Shown piece after piece: positions 22,378 to 33,832 of a stretch of DNA of 64,000 bases. This DNA is from Meconema thalassinum (taxonomy: Eukaryota > Arthropoda > Insecta > Orthoptera > Tettigoniidae): NCBI GenBank assembly GCA_946902985.2, contig OX336394.1:273579496-273643495 (forward strand). The letters are read 5' to 3'. A program made the position numbers and the translations under genes. Each line of letters opens with the position of its first letter. Position 1 is the first letter of the stretch. Below the pieces are notes generated by a model. That model ran no database searches. It saw only the letters and a program-made list of their open reading frames with translations, and was not told the origin of the DNA.

Positions 22378-23752
22378 AACAAGAAATTCCGGGACGAACT
22401 AAAGAGCCTACTTTTCATAAAATTAAGTTGGTAATATCGAAATTTTTAATTAGTTCGAAATAGGCTACTGTATACCTGGCATAATGTAGCCTAATAGAGA
22501 ACTACAGTTGGCAGCCCTGGTGACTGAATATATTTTTAGTTCCATCTCTTAAGGTACAGAATACAAAATTTGGTTGAAGTCCAATGGATAGCATGGACGT
22601 TACATACAGTTAAACATTGGATCTAACAGCGCGCGTAAAATCATGTTGGCAACAATGACATACATGTATTGGTCAGAAATAATCTGAAATAATATGATCT
22701 ATTGTTGTGTCAATTTTGAATTAAATCCATTAGTTAGTAGAGAAGTTGCATGCATTTTAAAATTGGACCTATCAGCAGGCTTAGAATCATGTTGGCAGCA
22801 CTGACGTGTATTTATTACCCCGAAATTAATCTAGAATGCTAGGTACTTTACGTGTGCAAAGTTTAGAGCTATTGGCTTGCATACTCTCTGATATATTGAT
22901 ATTAGGGCAACATAAATAGAGACAGTATTTATTAACAGTTGGCAGCCCTGGTTACTCTTACGAATCGGCATAGTCATATCTGTTATGGTGCACATAGCAC
23001 ACACGAAATTTGGTTGAAATCCAAATGATAGTATAGAAGTTACATGTATTTAAAGCTGGACCTCTCAGCAGGCTTAGAATCATGTTGGTAGCACTGACGT
23101 ATACAAGTTACTCCAAATTAATATAGAATGTCAAGTACTATACGTGTGCATAGTTTAAAGCTGTCGGCTTGCATACTTTCTGATATATGGGTATATGGAT
23201 AAAAAAAATTGAGAGCATTTATTAACAGTTGGCAGCCCTGGGTGCTCTTAAGAATACGCACAGACATATCTGTTTATGTACACATAGCACATACAGAATT
23301 TGGTTAAAATCCAATTGATAGTGTAAAAGTTATATGCATTTAAAATTTGGACCTATCAGCAGGCTTAGAATCATTTTGGCAACACTGCCATGTATGGCCT
23401 CCTGGAAATTAAACTGCAATATTATTATCTATACGTGTGACAATTTTGAAATAGCTCCCATTCATACCTTCCAAGATATCCAACATGGAGCTGAAATTTC
23501 AATTGCGTTTTTTCAGCAGTTGGTAGCACTGACATTATTTTCAAATATGGCCGTGAGATATTCAGGTATAGATCTTTACTCCTACCAAATTTTGTTTCGA
23601 TTTCTGCAGCCGTTTGGGAGTTGATAGGGGGACACACACACACAGCCAGACAGACAGAAGGACAGACAGACAGACAGACAGACACACATTTGCCCGATCT
23701 CATAAGTCTACTTTTTCCTCATTTTTGCAAAATGTGAAAAGTAGGCTAAAAA
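22378..23752 (+). mobile_element. HE6: Helentron-like non-autonomous repeat (type 2 body), left arm of an inverted pair
   Basis: The 5' AACAAGAAATTCCGGGACGA and AGAGCCTACTTTTCAT ends lead into type 2 units (GCAGGCTTAGAATCATGTTG repeated near 22775, 23070 and 23360). A CACACACACA/CAGACAGA tract (23632-23690), GATCTCATAAGTCTACTTTT and GTGAAAAGTAGGCTAAAA close it. It pairs along its whole length with HE7. ORFs at 23334-23703 lie inside the repeat. Confidence 0.82.
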
Positions 23753-23965
23753 TGGACCCCAAATGACCCTATAAGACAATAAAATGTTAAAAATATGCAT
23801 AAAAAGACGAAAAATAAAGTTAATTAAGCTCCAATTGTAAAATACTTTCTCGCAACAAATGAGGTCTGATCCTTCCACGAAAACCTGCATATTTTGCTTA
23901 TTTTCGCCTATCCCCTAGTATGCCCGGTGAAATCTACCTCCGCCTTCCGTCGTGCCGAGAGGATT
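23753..23965. repeat. Spacer of the HE6/HE7 inverted repeat, shared with the HE4 downstream segment
   Basis: ATGGACCCCAAATGACCCTA, AAGTTAATTAAGCTCCAATT, GAGGTCTGATCCTTCCACGA and CTTCCGTCGTGCCGAGAGGA match 10465-10696 in order, with a few indels. It is the unique loop between two 1.4-kb arms. Confidence 0.82.
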
Positions 23966-25422
23966 TTTTAGCCTACTTTTCACATTTTGCAAAAATGAGG
24001 AAAAAGTAGTCTTATGAGATCGATCCGGGAAAATGTGTGTCTGTCTGTCTGTCTGTCCTTCTGTCTGTCTGTCTGTCTGTCTGTCCTTCTGTCTGTCTGG
24101 CTGTGTGTGTGTCCCCCCCCCCTATCAACTCCCAAACGGCTGCAGCAATCGAAACAAAATTTGGTAGGAGTAAAGATCTATACCTGAATATCTCACGGCC
24201 ATATTTGAAAATGATGTCAGTGCTACCAACTGCAAAAAAATCGCAATTGACATTTGAGCTCCATGTTGGATATCTTGGAAAGTATGAATGGGAGCTATTT
24301 CAAAATTGGCACACGTACAGATCATAATATTTCAGTTTAATTTCCAGGAGGCTAAACATGGCAGTGTTGCCAAAATGATTATAAGCCTCCTGATAGGTCC
24401 AATTTTTAAATACATATAACTTCTACACTATCAATTGGAATTCAACCAAATTTCGTATGTTGTATGTGTACATAACCAGATATGACTGAACGTATTCAGA
24501 TGAACCACCAGTGCTGCCACCTGTTAAAAAAGCTCTTAATTTCTTTTATCCAAATACCAATATATATGAGAACGTATGCAAGCCGACAGCTTTAAACTAT
24601 GCACACGTATAGGACATGACATTCTATATTAATTTGGAGTAACTTATATACGTCAGTGCTACCAACATGATTCTAAGCCTGCTGAGAGGACCAACTTTTA
24701 ATACATGTAACTTCCATACTATCATTTGGATTTCAACCAAATTTCGTATGTGCTATGTGTACCACAACAGCTATTACTATGCGTATTCTTAAGAGCAACC
24801 AGGGCTGCCAACTGTTAATAAATGCTGTCTCTATTTTTGATACCCTAATATCAATATATCAGAAAGAATGCAAGCCAATAGCTCTAAACTTTGCACACGT
24901 ATAGTACCTGGCATTCTAGATTACTTTGGAGTAACTAATATACGTCAGTGCTGCCAACATGATTCTAAGCCTGCTGATAGGTCCAATTTTAAAATGCATG
25001 TAACTTCTATACTAACTAATGGATTTCATTCAAAATTGGCACAACAATAGATCATATTATTTCAGATTATTTCTGACCAATACATGCATGACACTGTTGC
25101 CAACATGATTTTACGCGCGCTGTTAGATCCAATGTTTAACAGCATGTAACGTCCATGCTATTCATTGGACTCCAACCAAATTTTGTATTCAGTACCTTAA
25201 GAGATGGAACTAAGATTATATTCAGTCACCAGGGCTGCCAACTGTAGTTCTCTATTAGGCTACATTATGCCAGGTATACAGTATTTCGAACTAATTAGAA
25301 ATTTCAATATTACCAACTTAATTTCGTCATTATTCTAGATAGATCCATATCGATTAATCATTGGCATTAATCTTAAATTTTAAGAAAAGTAGGCTCTTTA
25401 GTTCGTCACGGAACTTCTTGTT
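23966..25422 (-). mobile_element. HE7: Helentron-like non-autonomous repeat (type 2 body), right arm of an inverted pair
   Basis: The plus strand reads the 3' stem-loop first (TTTTAGCCTACTTTTCACAT), then a (GTCT)n/(GTCC) tract at 24036-24110, then inverted type 2 units. It ends TAGGCTCTTTAGTTCGTCAC, GGAACTTCTTGTT. The (GTCY)n tract recalls the one described for Drosophila DINE-1. ORFs at 24037-25050 are repeat translations. Confidence 0.82.
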
Positions 25423-25433
25423 TTATTTTCAGA

Positions 25434-25640
25434 ACAGGCCAGGGAAAGTATTGTGGAAGGAAATCGCCCGTTGACCTGTTGAAAGGAACCACCCTGGCAT
25501 TTGCCTGGTGGAGAAAATGGGAAACTACGAAAACCATTTTCAGGACGACTGAGGTGGGATTCGAACCCATGCTCTCCCGATGCCAGCGAGGCACGAGCTA
25601 GTGTGTTAGCACTCTTGGCCACCGTGGCTGGTATGACACT
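25434..25640 (-). mobile_element. SINE-L copy 1
   Basis: On the minus strand ACCAGCCACGGTGGCCAAGA is the tRNA-like head and GGGTTCGAATCCC the B box. A GGTTTTCGTAGTTTCCCATT body follows. A second copy is at 41365. It inserted next to the outer end of HE7. ORFs at 25398-25731 are SINE frames. Confidence 0.8.
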
Positions 25641-25727
25641 TGCTATTAGGCAGGTTCCACCCACACCCAAGTTCATGGGGCTGCATTATCACAATGATGC
25701 AAAGCCGTACCTTGTTTACATACTGTA

Positions 25728-28700
25728 CTAGCAGGTACCCGCGGCTTCGCTCGCGTCATAGTCGTGTCATATTGTTCTTCAATGAAATGCAGGTTTAACC
25801 CCGTTAACACCCCTTTAGAACTTGAATATCCAAAAATCCCTCCTTAGTAGACGTTTTCGACACACAACAAACATATCCCCAAAATATAATTCTTCTAACT
25901 TTAATAGTTTTGGTTGGTCGATGAGAGTGAATATTCAAAAATCCTTCCTTAGTGGATGTTTTTCTTCCAGAATTTCACCCCTCCCCGTGGGCCCCTTAAA
26001 TTGGATTTATGAAAAACCGGTCGAACACCTATTTATTTAAATATATATTTATTTATTATTTAGATGATTGTTTTCCTCTGAGTTTCAAACTCCTCGCCTA
26101 TGACGTTTAAGAGATGCATGCTCCGTTAGGAATCCTTCAACCCCCAATTTTCACCCCTTTCACTCATAATAAAAACCACATCGAAAAGCCATTAGACATG
26201 TGTCAGCTTATTTATAATGATTAGTTTATATGCCAAGTATCACATCCCCAATGAAACCACTCGTGATATATTGTTATTCAATGAAATGCACGTTTACCAC
26301 CGTAACAGCCCTTTAGAACCTGAATATCCGAAAATATTTCCTTAGTGGACGTTTTCGAGATCCAACGAACATATCCCCAAAATTTCATGTTTCTAACTTC
26401 AATAATTTTGGCTGGGCGATGATGAGTGAGTGAGTCAGTCAGGATATTTTCTTTCATTTATTTTTGAGAATTTCACCCCTCCCCATGAACCCCTTCAATG
26501 GGATTTATGAAAAAAACAGTCGAACACCTATTTACTTATTTTTAAGCTGTTTTTTTTTCGCTGAATTTCAAACTTCTCACTAATGTCGTTTAAGAGAGAC
26601 ACGCTCCGTTAAGAATCCTTCAACCCCCAATTTTCACCCCTTTCACCTCATAATATACACCATATCTTAAACCCTTAGACATATGTCTGCTTTTTTTTAT
26701 TGATTAATTTATATGCCGAATATCACATCCGAAATGAAACAACTCGTGAGATATTGTTAATCAATGAAATGCAAGTTTAACCCCCTTAACACCCCTTCAG
26801 AACATGAATATCCAAAAATCCATCCTTAGTAGATGTTTTCGACATACAACGAACATATCTCCAAATTTTCAAGTTTCTAACTGCAATAGATTTGGCTGGG
26901 GGATGATGAGTGAATATCCAAAAATCCTTCCTTAGTGGACTTCTTTCCCCAGAAATTCACCCCTCCCCATGGGCCCCTTAAATTGGATTTATGATAAAAC
27001 GGTCGACCGCATATTTACTTATTTTTCAAGCTGATTTTTCCCCCTGAGTTTCATACTTTATGCCTCTGTCTTTTAAGCGATACTTGCTCCGTTAGGAATC
27101 CTTCAACCCCCACTTTTCACACATACACCTCATAATATACACTACATCGAAAAAAACTCAGATATGTGTCTTCTTATTCTTAATGATGAGTTTATATGCC
27201 GAGGATCGCATCCCCCAAGGAAACCAATTGGGAGATATTGTTATTCAATTAAATGCAGGTCTACCCCCTTAACACCCCTTTAGAGCCTCAATATCCGAAA
27301 ATCCTTCCTTAGTGGACGTTTTCGACATACAACGAACATAACCCCAAAATTTAATATTTCTAACTTCAATAATTTTGGCTGGGCGATGATGAGTGGGTGA
27401 GTAAGTCAGGACATTTTCTTTCATTTATTTTTCAGAATTTCACCCCTCGCATGAACCACTTAAATTGGATTTATGAAAAAAAAAAACTGTCGAACACCTA
27501 TTTACTTATTTTTAAGCTCTTCGTCCCCCCTGAGTTTGATGAGTGAGTGAGTTAATCAGTTAGAACAATTTCTCTCCCGGTTTTTTTTTTTTTTAGAATT
27601 TCGCCCCTCTCCAAGGGCTCCTTAATTTGGATTTATGAAAAAACGGTCGAACACCTATTTACTTATATATTAAGCTGGCTTTTTTTTCCGCTGAATTTCT
27701 AACTTCTCGCCTATGTCGTTTAAGAGATACACGCTCCGTTAAGAAGCCTTCAACCCCCAATTTTCACCTCTTTCACCTCATAATATACAACACATCGATT
27801 AACCCTTAGACATATGTCTGCTTATTTTTAATGATTAGTTTATATGCCGAATATCACATCCACAACAACTCATGAGATATCGTTATTCAATGAAATGCAC
27901 GTTTACCCCCTTAACACCTCTTCAGAACCCGAATAAACAAAAATCCTTCCTTAGTTGACGTTTTCGACATACAGGGAACATAATCCCAAAATTTAATGTT
28001 TCCAACTTCAATAGTTTTCGCTGGACGATGATGAGTGAGTGAGTCAGTCAGGTCATTTTCTTTCAATTAATTTTACCAGAATTTTACCCCTCCCCATGGG
28101 CCCCTTAAATTGTATTTATGAAGAAACGCTAGAAAACGTATTAATTTATTTTAAGCTGTGTTTTTCCCCTGAGTTTGATGAGTGAGTGAGTCAGTCAGTT
28201 AGGACACTTTCTCTCTCTCTCTTTTTTTTTTTTTTTTTTAGAATTTCACCCCACCCCATTGGCCCCTTAAATTGAATTTATGAAAAAACGGTCGAACACT
28301 GATTTACTTATTTTTTAAGCTGACTTTTTCCGCTGAGTTTCAAACTTATCGCCTATGTCGTTTAAGAGGTACGCGCTCCGTTATGAATCCTTCAACCCCC
28401 ACTTTTCGCCCCATTCACCTTATAATATACACCACATCGAAAAACCCTTAGACACATGTCTGCTTATTTTTAATGATTAGTTCATTTGCCGAGTATCACA
28501 TCCACAAATGAAACCACTCGTGAGATATTGTTATTCAATAAAATGCAGGTGTAACCCTCTTAAGACCCCTTTAGAACCTGAATATCCGAAAATCCTCCCT
28601 TAGTGTAGGGTTTTGACATACAACGAACATATCCCCAAAATGTCACATTTCTAACTTCAATAATTTTGGCTGGGCGATGATGAGTGAGTGAGTGATTCAG

Positions 28701-29389
28701 GACATTTTCTTTCAATTTTTTTTTCTTCAGAATTTCACCCCTCCCCATGAACCACTTAAATTTGATTTATGAAAAAAAAAATGTCGAACACTTATTTACT
28801 TATTTTTAAGCAGTTTTCTCTCTCTGAGTTTGAAGAGTGATTGAGTCAGTCAATCAGTTAGGACACTTTGTTTCCTGTTTCCACCCCCCCCCCCCCCGTC
28901 CAGAATTTCACCCCCTCCCCATGGGCCCCTTAAATTTGATTTATGAAAAAAACGGTCGAACACCTATTTACTTATCTTTTAAGCTGATTTTTTCGCTTAG
29001 TTTCAAACTCCTCGCCTATGTCGTTTAAGAGATACACGCTCCATTAGGAATCCTTCAACCCCCATTTTCACCCCTCTCACCTCATAATATCCACCACATC
29101 GAAAAACCCTCAGACACGTGTCTTCTTATTTTTAATTATGAGTTTATATGCCGAGTATCACATCTCCCAATGAAACCAATCGGAGATATTGTTATTCAAT
29201 GAAATGCAGGTCTACCCCCTTAACATCCCTTTAGAACCTGAATATCCAAAAATCCTTCCTTAGTGGGCGTTTTCGACTTACAACGAACATATCCCCAAAA
29301 TTTCATGTTTCTAACTTTAATAGTTTTGGCTGGTCAATGATGAGTCAATGAATCAGTCAGTCAGTCAGGACACTGTTTTATATGAGAGA
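25728..29389 (-). mobile_element. Non-autonomous Helitron built of seven tandem ~0.5-0.65-kb units
   Basis: Minus-strand ends: A|TCTCTCATATAAAACAGTG (29389) and ...CGCGAGCGAAGCCGCGGGTA then CCTGCTAG|T (25728). A GC hairpin lies just inside the CTAG end, and the site is A/T with no target duplication. The marker TTATTCAATGAAATGCA recurs at about 25775, 26274, 26755, 27239, 27881, 28529 and 29189. Three units are near 0.48-0.50 kb and three near 0.65 kb, the longer ones carrying an extra GATGAGTGAGTGAGTCAGTC block and T-run. There is no coding sequence. ORFs at 25822, 28560 and 28837 come from repeat units. Confidence 0.85.
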
Positions 29390-29694
29390 TTAGCAATGCA
29401 ACCAATGTATTGAGTTATGTCATTGCACTTGTGCCTGCTCTAGATCCGGAAGTCAGAAGAGTTGCATGCACCTTGATAACAGGTAGGCCTACTATGTACC
29501 ATCCTTTGTTGACGAGAGTCTGTACCTTGCACGACATAGGCCCTGAAGGACGCCACTTATCACGCACTACAGTTCTAGGTGACAAACAAAAAACATCAAG
29601 TTCAATGAACAGAAATTTACGACATTATGATCGTATTTGTTTGACATTGCTATTCTAGAACTTAAAAGGTTCATTCTGGTTCCGTATTGATAAA
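29390..29694. other. Unassigned stretch between Helitron and SINE-F
   Basis: The short ORF at 29410-29658 has no recognisable domain. I see no repeat relative elsewhere in the window. Confidence 0.35.
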
Positions 29695-29927
29695 GGACAA
29701 AACGGAGGTAGACAGGTTTTTCTCCGGGTACTCCGGTTTTCCCTGTCAAAATTTCATTCCAGCAACACTCTCCTCTATCATTTCATTTCATCTGTCATTC
29801 ATTTAATCATTGCCCCAGAGGAGTGCGTCAGGCCTCGGCAGCCGGCACAGTTCATATCCTCGCCGCTAGATGGGGGGCTTCATTCACTCCATTCCTGACC
29901 CGGTCGGAGACTGGAAGCAGGCTGTGG
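29695..29927 (+). mobile_element. SINE-F copy 1 (5'-truncated)
   Basis: GACAAAACGGAGGTAGACAG, GTTTTTCTCCGGGTACTCCG, GCAACACTCTCCTC and ATATCCTCGCCGCTAGATGG match the copy at 49168-49505. The tRNA-like head of that copy is absent here. Confidence 0.82.
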
Positions 29928-30034
29928 TTTTTTAGCCTACTTTCGATTTTTGCAAAAAATGAAAGTAGACTTATGAGATCACTACAGGGCGAAAAAAAAG
30001 TGTGTCTGTCTGTGTGTGTGTATGTGTGTGAGTC

Positions 30035-30088
<54 letters not shown>

Positions 30089-32100
30089 TGTGTGGTACTC
30101 TGAATGTCTGTCCCCCCCTATCAATTCGAACACGGTGAAACCGAATGGAATGAAATTTGGTACAAAGGTAGCACTAGCAAAGGACACCTCAGTGTCATGT
30201 TTTATATCGCCGCCATCTTGACAGAAACGTAATGGCGGCCACACAAATGTTCAAAGCTTAAATCAAATTGCGACTAACCTAATCATCCGATCTCTACCAA
30301 ATTTTTCAACAGCATACCTTTATGGGGGCAGCATCCCTTGACCAAACTAATAGGTCATCAGCCTAATAGTTTGCGGATGGCGGCCATCTTTGTGTCAAAA
30401 TCGATTACCCCTATTAATTCGAACACGGTTAAACCGAATTGAACAAAGTTTGGTACAGAGGTAGCACTAGCAAAGGACACCTCAGTGTCATGTTTTATAT
30501 CGCCGCCATCTTGACGAAAACGTAATGGCGGCCACACAAATGTTCAAAGCTTAAATCAAATTACGACTAACCTAATCATCCGATCTCTACCAAATTTTGC
30601 AACAACATACCTATAAGGGGGCAGCATCCTTTGACCAAACTAATAGGTTATCAGCCTAATAGTTTGCGGATGGCGGCCATCTTTGTGTCAAAATCGATTA
30701 CCCCTATTAATTTGAACACGGTTAAACCGAATTGAACAAAGTTTGGTACAGAGGTAGCACTAGCAAAGGACACCTCAGTGTCATGTTTTATATCGCCGCC
30801 ATCTTGACGAAAACGTAATGGCGGCCACACAAATGTTCAAAGCTTAAATCAAATTACGACTAACCTAATCATCCGATCTCTACCAAATTTTGCAACAACA
30901 TACCTATAAGGGGGCAGCATCCTTTGACCAAACTAATAGGTTATCAGCCTAATAGTTTGCGGATGGCGGCCATCTTTGTGTCAAAATCGATTACCCCTAT
31001 TAATTCGAACACGGTTAAACCGAATTGAACAAAGTTTGGTACAGAGGTAGCACTAGCAAAGGACACCTCAGTGTCATGTTTTATATCGCCGCCATCTTGA
31101 CGGAAACGTAATGGCGGCCACCCAAATGTTCAAAGTTTAAATCAAATTACGACTAACCTAATCATCCGATCTCTACCAAATTTTGCAACAACATACCTTT
31201 ATGAAGGGAGCATCCTTTGACAAATCTAATAGGCCATTAGCCTAATAGTTTTGCGGATCGCGGCCATCTTTGTGTCAAAATCGATTACCCCTATTAATTC
31301 GAACACGGTGAAACCGAATGGAACGAAATTTGGTACAGAGGTAGCACAAGAAAAGGCCACCTCAGTGTCATGTTTTATATCACCGCCATCTTGACGGAAA
31401 CGTAATCGCAGCCACCCAAATGTTAAAGGCTAAAATGTAATTACGACCAACCTAATAATCTAGTCTCTACCAAATTTTGCAACAACAAATCTTTATGTGG
31501 GAAGCATATTCTGACCAAACTGCTAGATCATCAGCCCAATAGTTTGCAGATGGTGGCCAAGTATGTGTGCAAATCGATTCCCCCTATCAATTCAAACACG
31601 GTGAAACCGAATTGAACGAAATTTGGTACAGAGGTAGCACTAGCAAAAGGCACCTCAGTGTCATGTTTTATATCGCCGCCCTCTTGACGGAAACGGAATG
31701 ACGGCCACCCAAATGTTAAAAGCTTAAATCAAATTTCGACCATCCTAATAATTTGATCTCTACCGGATTTTGCAACAACATGCCTTTTTGTGGAAAGCAT
31801 CTTATGACTGACTACAAGGTCATCAGCCCAATAGTTTGCAAATAGCGGCCATGTATGTGTGCAAATCCATTCCCCAGATCAATTCAAACACGGTGAAACC
31901 GAATTGAATGAATTTTTTACAGAGGTAGCACGAGCAAAGGGCACCTCATATTCATGTTTAATATCCCTATAGCACGTTGTATTTCAACAAGCTACTACAA
32001 CCAACATTCAATTATACTCCTTGAAAAGGACAAAGAGTTATAACAATACCCATGCATTTAGGAGAAAGTAGGCTATATGTTCTTTACTGAACATCTTGTT
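29928..32100 (-). mobile_element. HE8: Helentron-like non-autonomous repeat (type 3 body, 293-bp tandem array)
   Basis: The plus strand starts TTTAGCCTACTTTCGATTTT, with the inverted CTTATGAGATC block and a (TGTG)n tract (30007-30090). It runs through the tandem array and ends GAAAGTAGGCTATATGTTCT, TTACTGAACATCTTGTT, the mirror of the family 5' end. Ends and order are those of HE1-HE7 but the body is unrelated to type 1 and type 2. ORFs at 29823-30244 translate the GT repeat. Confidence 0.82.
30115..31985. repeat. Tandem array, 293-bp unit, six full copies plus a partial
   Basis: Unit starts (CCCCTAT(C/T)AATT) fall at 30115, 30408, 30701, 30994, 31288, 31581 and about 31872, giving a period of 293 (294 and 291 near the right side). 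Units 2-4 are nearly identical and units 5-7 progressively diverged. Each unit contains GCCGCCAT...ATGGCGGC as a ~31-bp hairpin (for example 30209-30240) and a GATGGCGGCCATC near-palindrome. Confidence 0.93.
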
Positions 32101-32101
32101 T

Positions 32102-32515
32102 TTTTCATGAGTTTTAGTGCCGGGAGTGTCCGAGGACATGTTCGGCTCGCCTGAGTCTGGAGCTGCATCTAGCGGACACCCGTATGGCGAGCTACGAGTT
32201 TCGTTCAATTTCAAGTAGTTCCAACTTTCGCCACCAGATATCAATGATACCTAGTGGTGAACGTTGGAACTTTGATAGAGCGTTCCGAAGAAATCTAACC
32301 TAACAATTTAGCTTCACACATGTTTAGTCTGTAGAAGGATCTCTTACATGCCATAAATCTATAGCATGGGACCGCCGGTTTTACTTCCCCTCCAAAGGAA
32401 GGCATACTGAAGGATTTTTAACGCTCTTAAAAAATCCGACGACTTCGGCCGGGTTTGAACACGCTATCTTGGGCACAGCATTTCAGCATGCTACCAACTA
32501 CGCCACCGAAGCCGC
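32102..32515 (-). mobile_element. SINE-C copy 1: A-type head with B-type tail
   Basis: On the minus strand it begins with the SINE-A head (GCGGCTTCGGTGGCGTAGTT) and the SINE-A body (CAGTATGCCTTCCTTTGGAG). It ends with the SINE-B tail (plus TTTTAGTGCCGGGAGTGTCC, GAGGACATGTTCGGCTCGCC). The same junction occurs at 38938-39292, so it is a stable chimeric family, not a single nested insertion. Confidence 0.85.
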
Positions 32516-32517
32516 TA

Positions 32518-32774
32518 TGAATGAATACGACACAAGATAATTGTTTAGCGTAGCACTAAAAAGTCCCTTAACACTAAATCTTATATGGTGCACCATAAAG
32601 ATAGATTGAAAAATTGAACGCCTAAAGTAACACAAAAAAGTCTTTTAAACTAGGAACATTTTCAATAGGGTTAGTTTAAATCTTCAGAAGTGTTCATCGA
32701 CGAGACAATTTATGATAATGAACACACGCTTTTTAGTGTTACGATAAACAATTATATTGTGACGTATTCATTCA
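32518..32774. mobile_element. MITE with ~47-bp TIRs and TA target duplication
   Basis: TGAATGAATACGACACAAGA at 32518 is mirrored by the end at 32774, whose reverse complement starts TGAATGAATACGTCACAATA. Pairing continues through ATAATTGTTTA(G/T)CGTA(G/A)CAC and TAAAAAG, giving about 46 bp with few mismatches. TA flanks both sides (32516-32517 and 32775-32776), which is the Tc1/mariner signature. At 257 bp there is no coding sequence. Confidence 0.88.
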
Positions 32775-33134
32775 TATCGGCTGATGAAGGGGCCAAAACT
32801 AATAATTCGGCCTTTAAATATGTCCCACCAATGACCACACAGTGATCATATTTAATAAAAAGTATTGATTAGCTGAAACCTTTGACCTGTTTATTACTCA
32901 ATTAACATTGCTATGTTTATGAACTGGGGGTTCAAGCGAAAATTTGCGTGACTTTTTCAGCGTACCTTGCCCCAAACCAGGTGCGCGCAGATACTGTAGG
33001 CTATTACCCGAATCTCATTCGTTCCTCTGCCAGGCGAGTAAAAGAATGCGTACGACACATCATCATCATCATAGCAAACACTCGTATCGAGTAGGTTGGC
33101 CTTCCAATCCGGAATGTCTCTTTATCGGTGAGTT

Positions 33135-33290
33135 CGGAGGTGACTACTGCTCGGGTCCAAGCTCCGTGAACCTGAGAGGAATATGGATCACGGACGATAC
33201 TAACGATGACGATAGATGTGCGGGGTTCCGGTCCGTGTGTAGTAACAGAACCAAATACATTGGTTGGTGACTCACTCACTCACTCATTCG
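33135..33290. repeat. Repeat G copy 2 (inverted relative to 12590)
   Basis: GGTCCAAGCTCCGTGAACCT, CAAATACATTGGTTGGTGAC and TCACTCACTCACTCATTCG are the reverse complement of the repeat at 12590-12735. The ORFs at 32944-33279 straddle it and show no domain. The rest of 32777-33600 holds only an (ATC)n run near 33058-33075. Confidence 0.65.
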
Positions 33291-33604
33291 CAACACTACA
33301 CTGGTTTGAGCAACGACCCTATGTTAGCATTATTGGACTAGACAGGAATTTCAGATAACACAGCGGGCTGTTGACAGGCCATTCTCTTCCCGCCTGCCAC
33401 TTCACCTCACCCCTCAAGTTCACATAGCTGGGAACTGAGCAGTACACAGCCCAATGTGGGAGGCAAACAATTTGCCGCAATGATGTCCTTTCTGTGTTGC
33501 CGCTTATCTCCTACCGTTTGTCGGTGGTTCACTTCAAAATGTATTGCACCATGATGAACAAGTGATCACCAGGAAGAGCTAAGGTCTCCCATTTATTAAT
33601 ATCA

Positions 33605-33832
33605 ATGTACGACATAATTCCCATCATTGACGGAGGTGATCTAAATATCGATCTGAAAAGTACTCCAAGCAGAAAATTTCTCTCGTTTATGCGCGAGACG
33701 TTTTATCTTCAGATTATTAATAATCCAGCCATCACGACGACAGGAAATAGTGCATGCGTTAACGCCAAGTTTCACCTTAGTACCACGTGCCGATCAGATC
33801 AGTTCTCGCTCCTCGCGCTAAAGGTACGGTGA
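33605..33832 (+). pseudogene. Fragment of a LINE apurinic-like endonuclease domain
   Basis: The frame reads PIIDGGDLNIDLKSTPSRKF, then LSFMRETFYLQIINNPAITT, TGNSACVNAKF. GDxNIDL followed by a Leu/Ile-rich block and TT.....C(I/V)xxxF is the central part of an exonuclease-endonuclease-phosphatase domain as found in LINE ORF2. Only ~75 residues remain and no RT follows. It starts with ATG by chance. Confidence 0.6.

Noticed and set aside
29823..30244. 130-residue ORFs on both strands with Val/Cys and Thr/His repeats
   Set aside because: They translate the (GT)n tract and the edge of the HE8 array.
30115..31985. CRISPR-like regular array
   Set aside because: The whole 293-bp unit is repeated, with no short repeat and unique spacers, and the context is eukaryotic.
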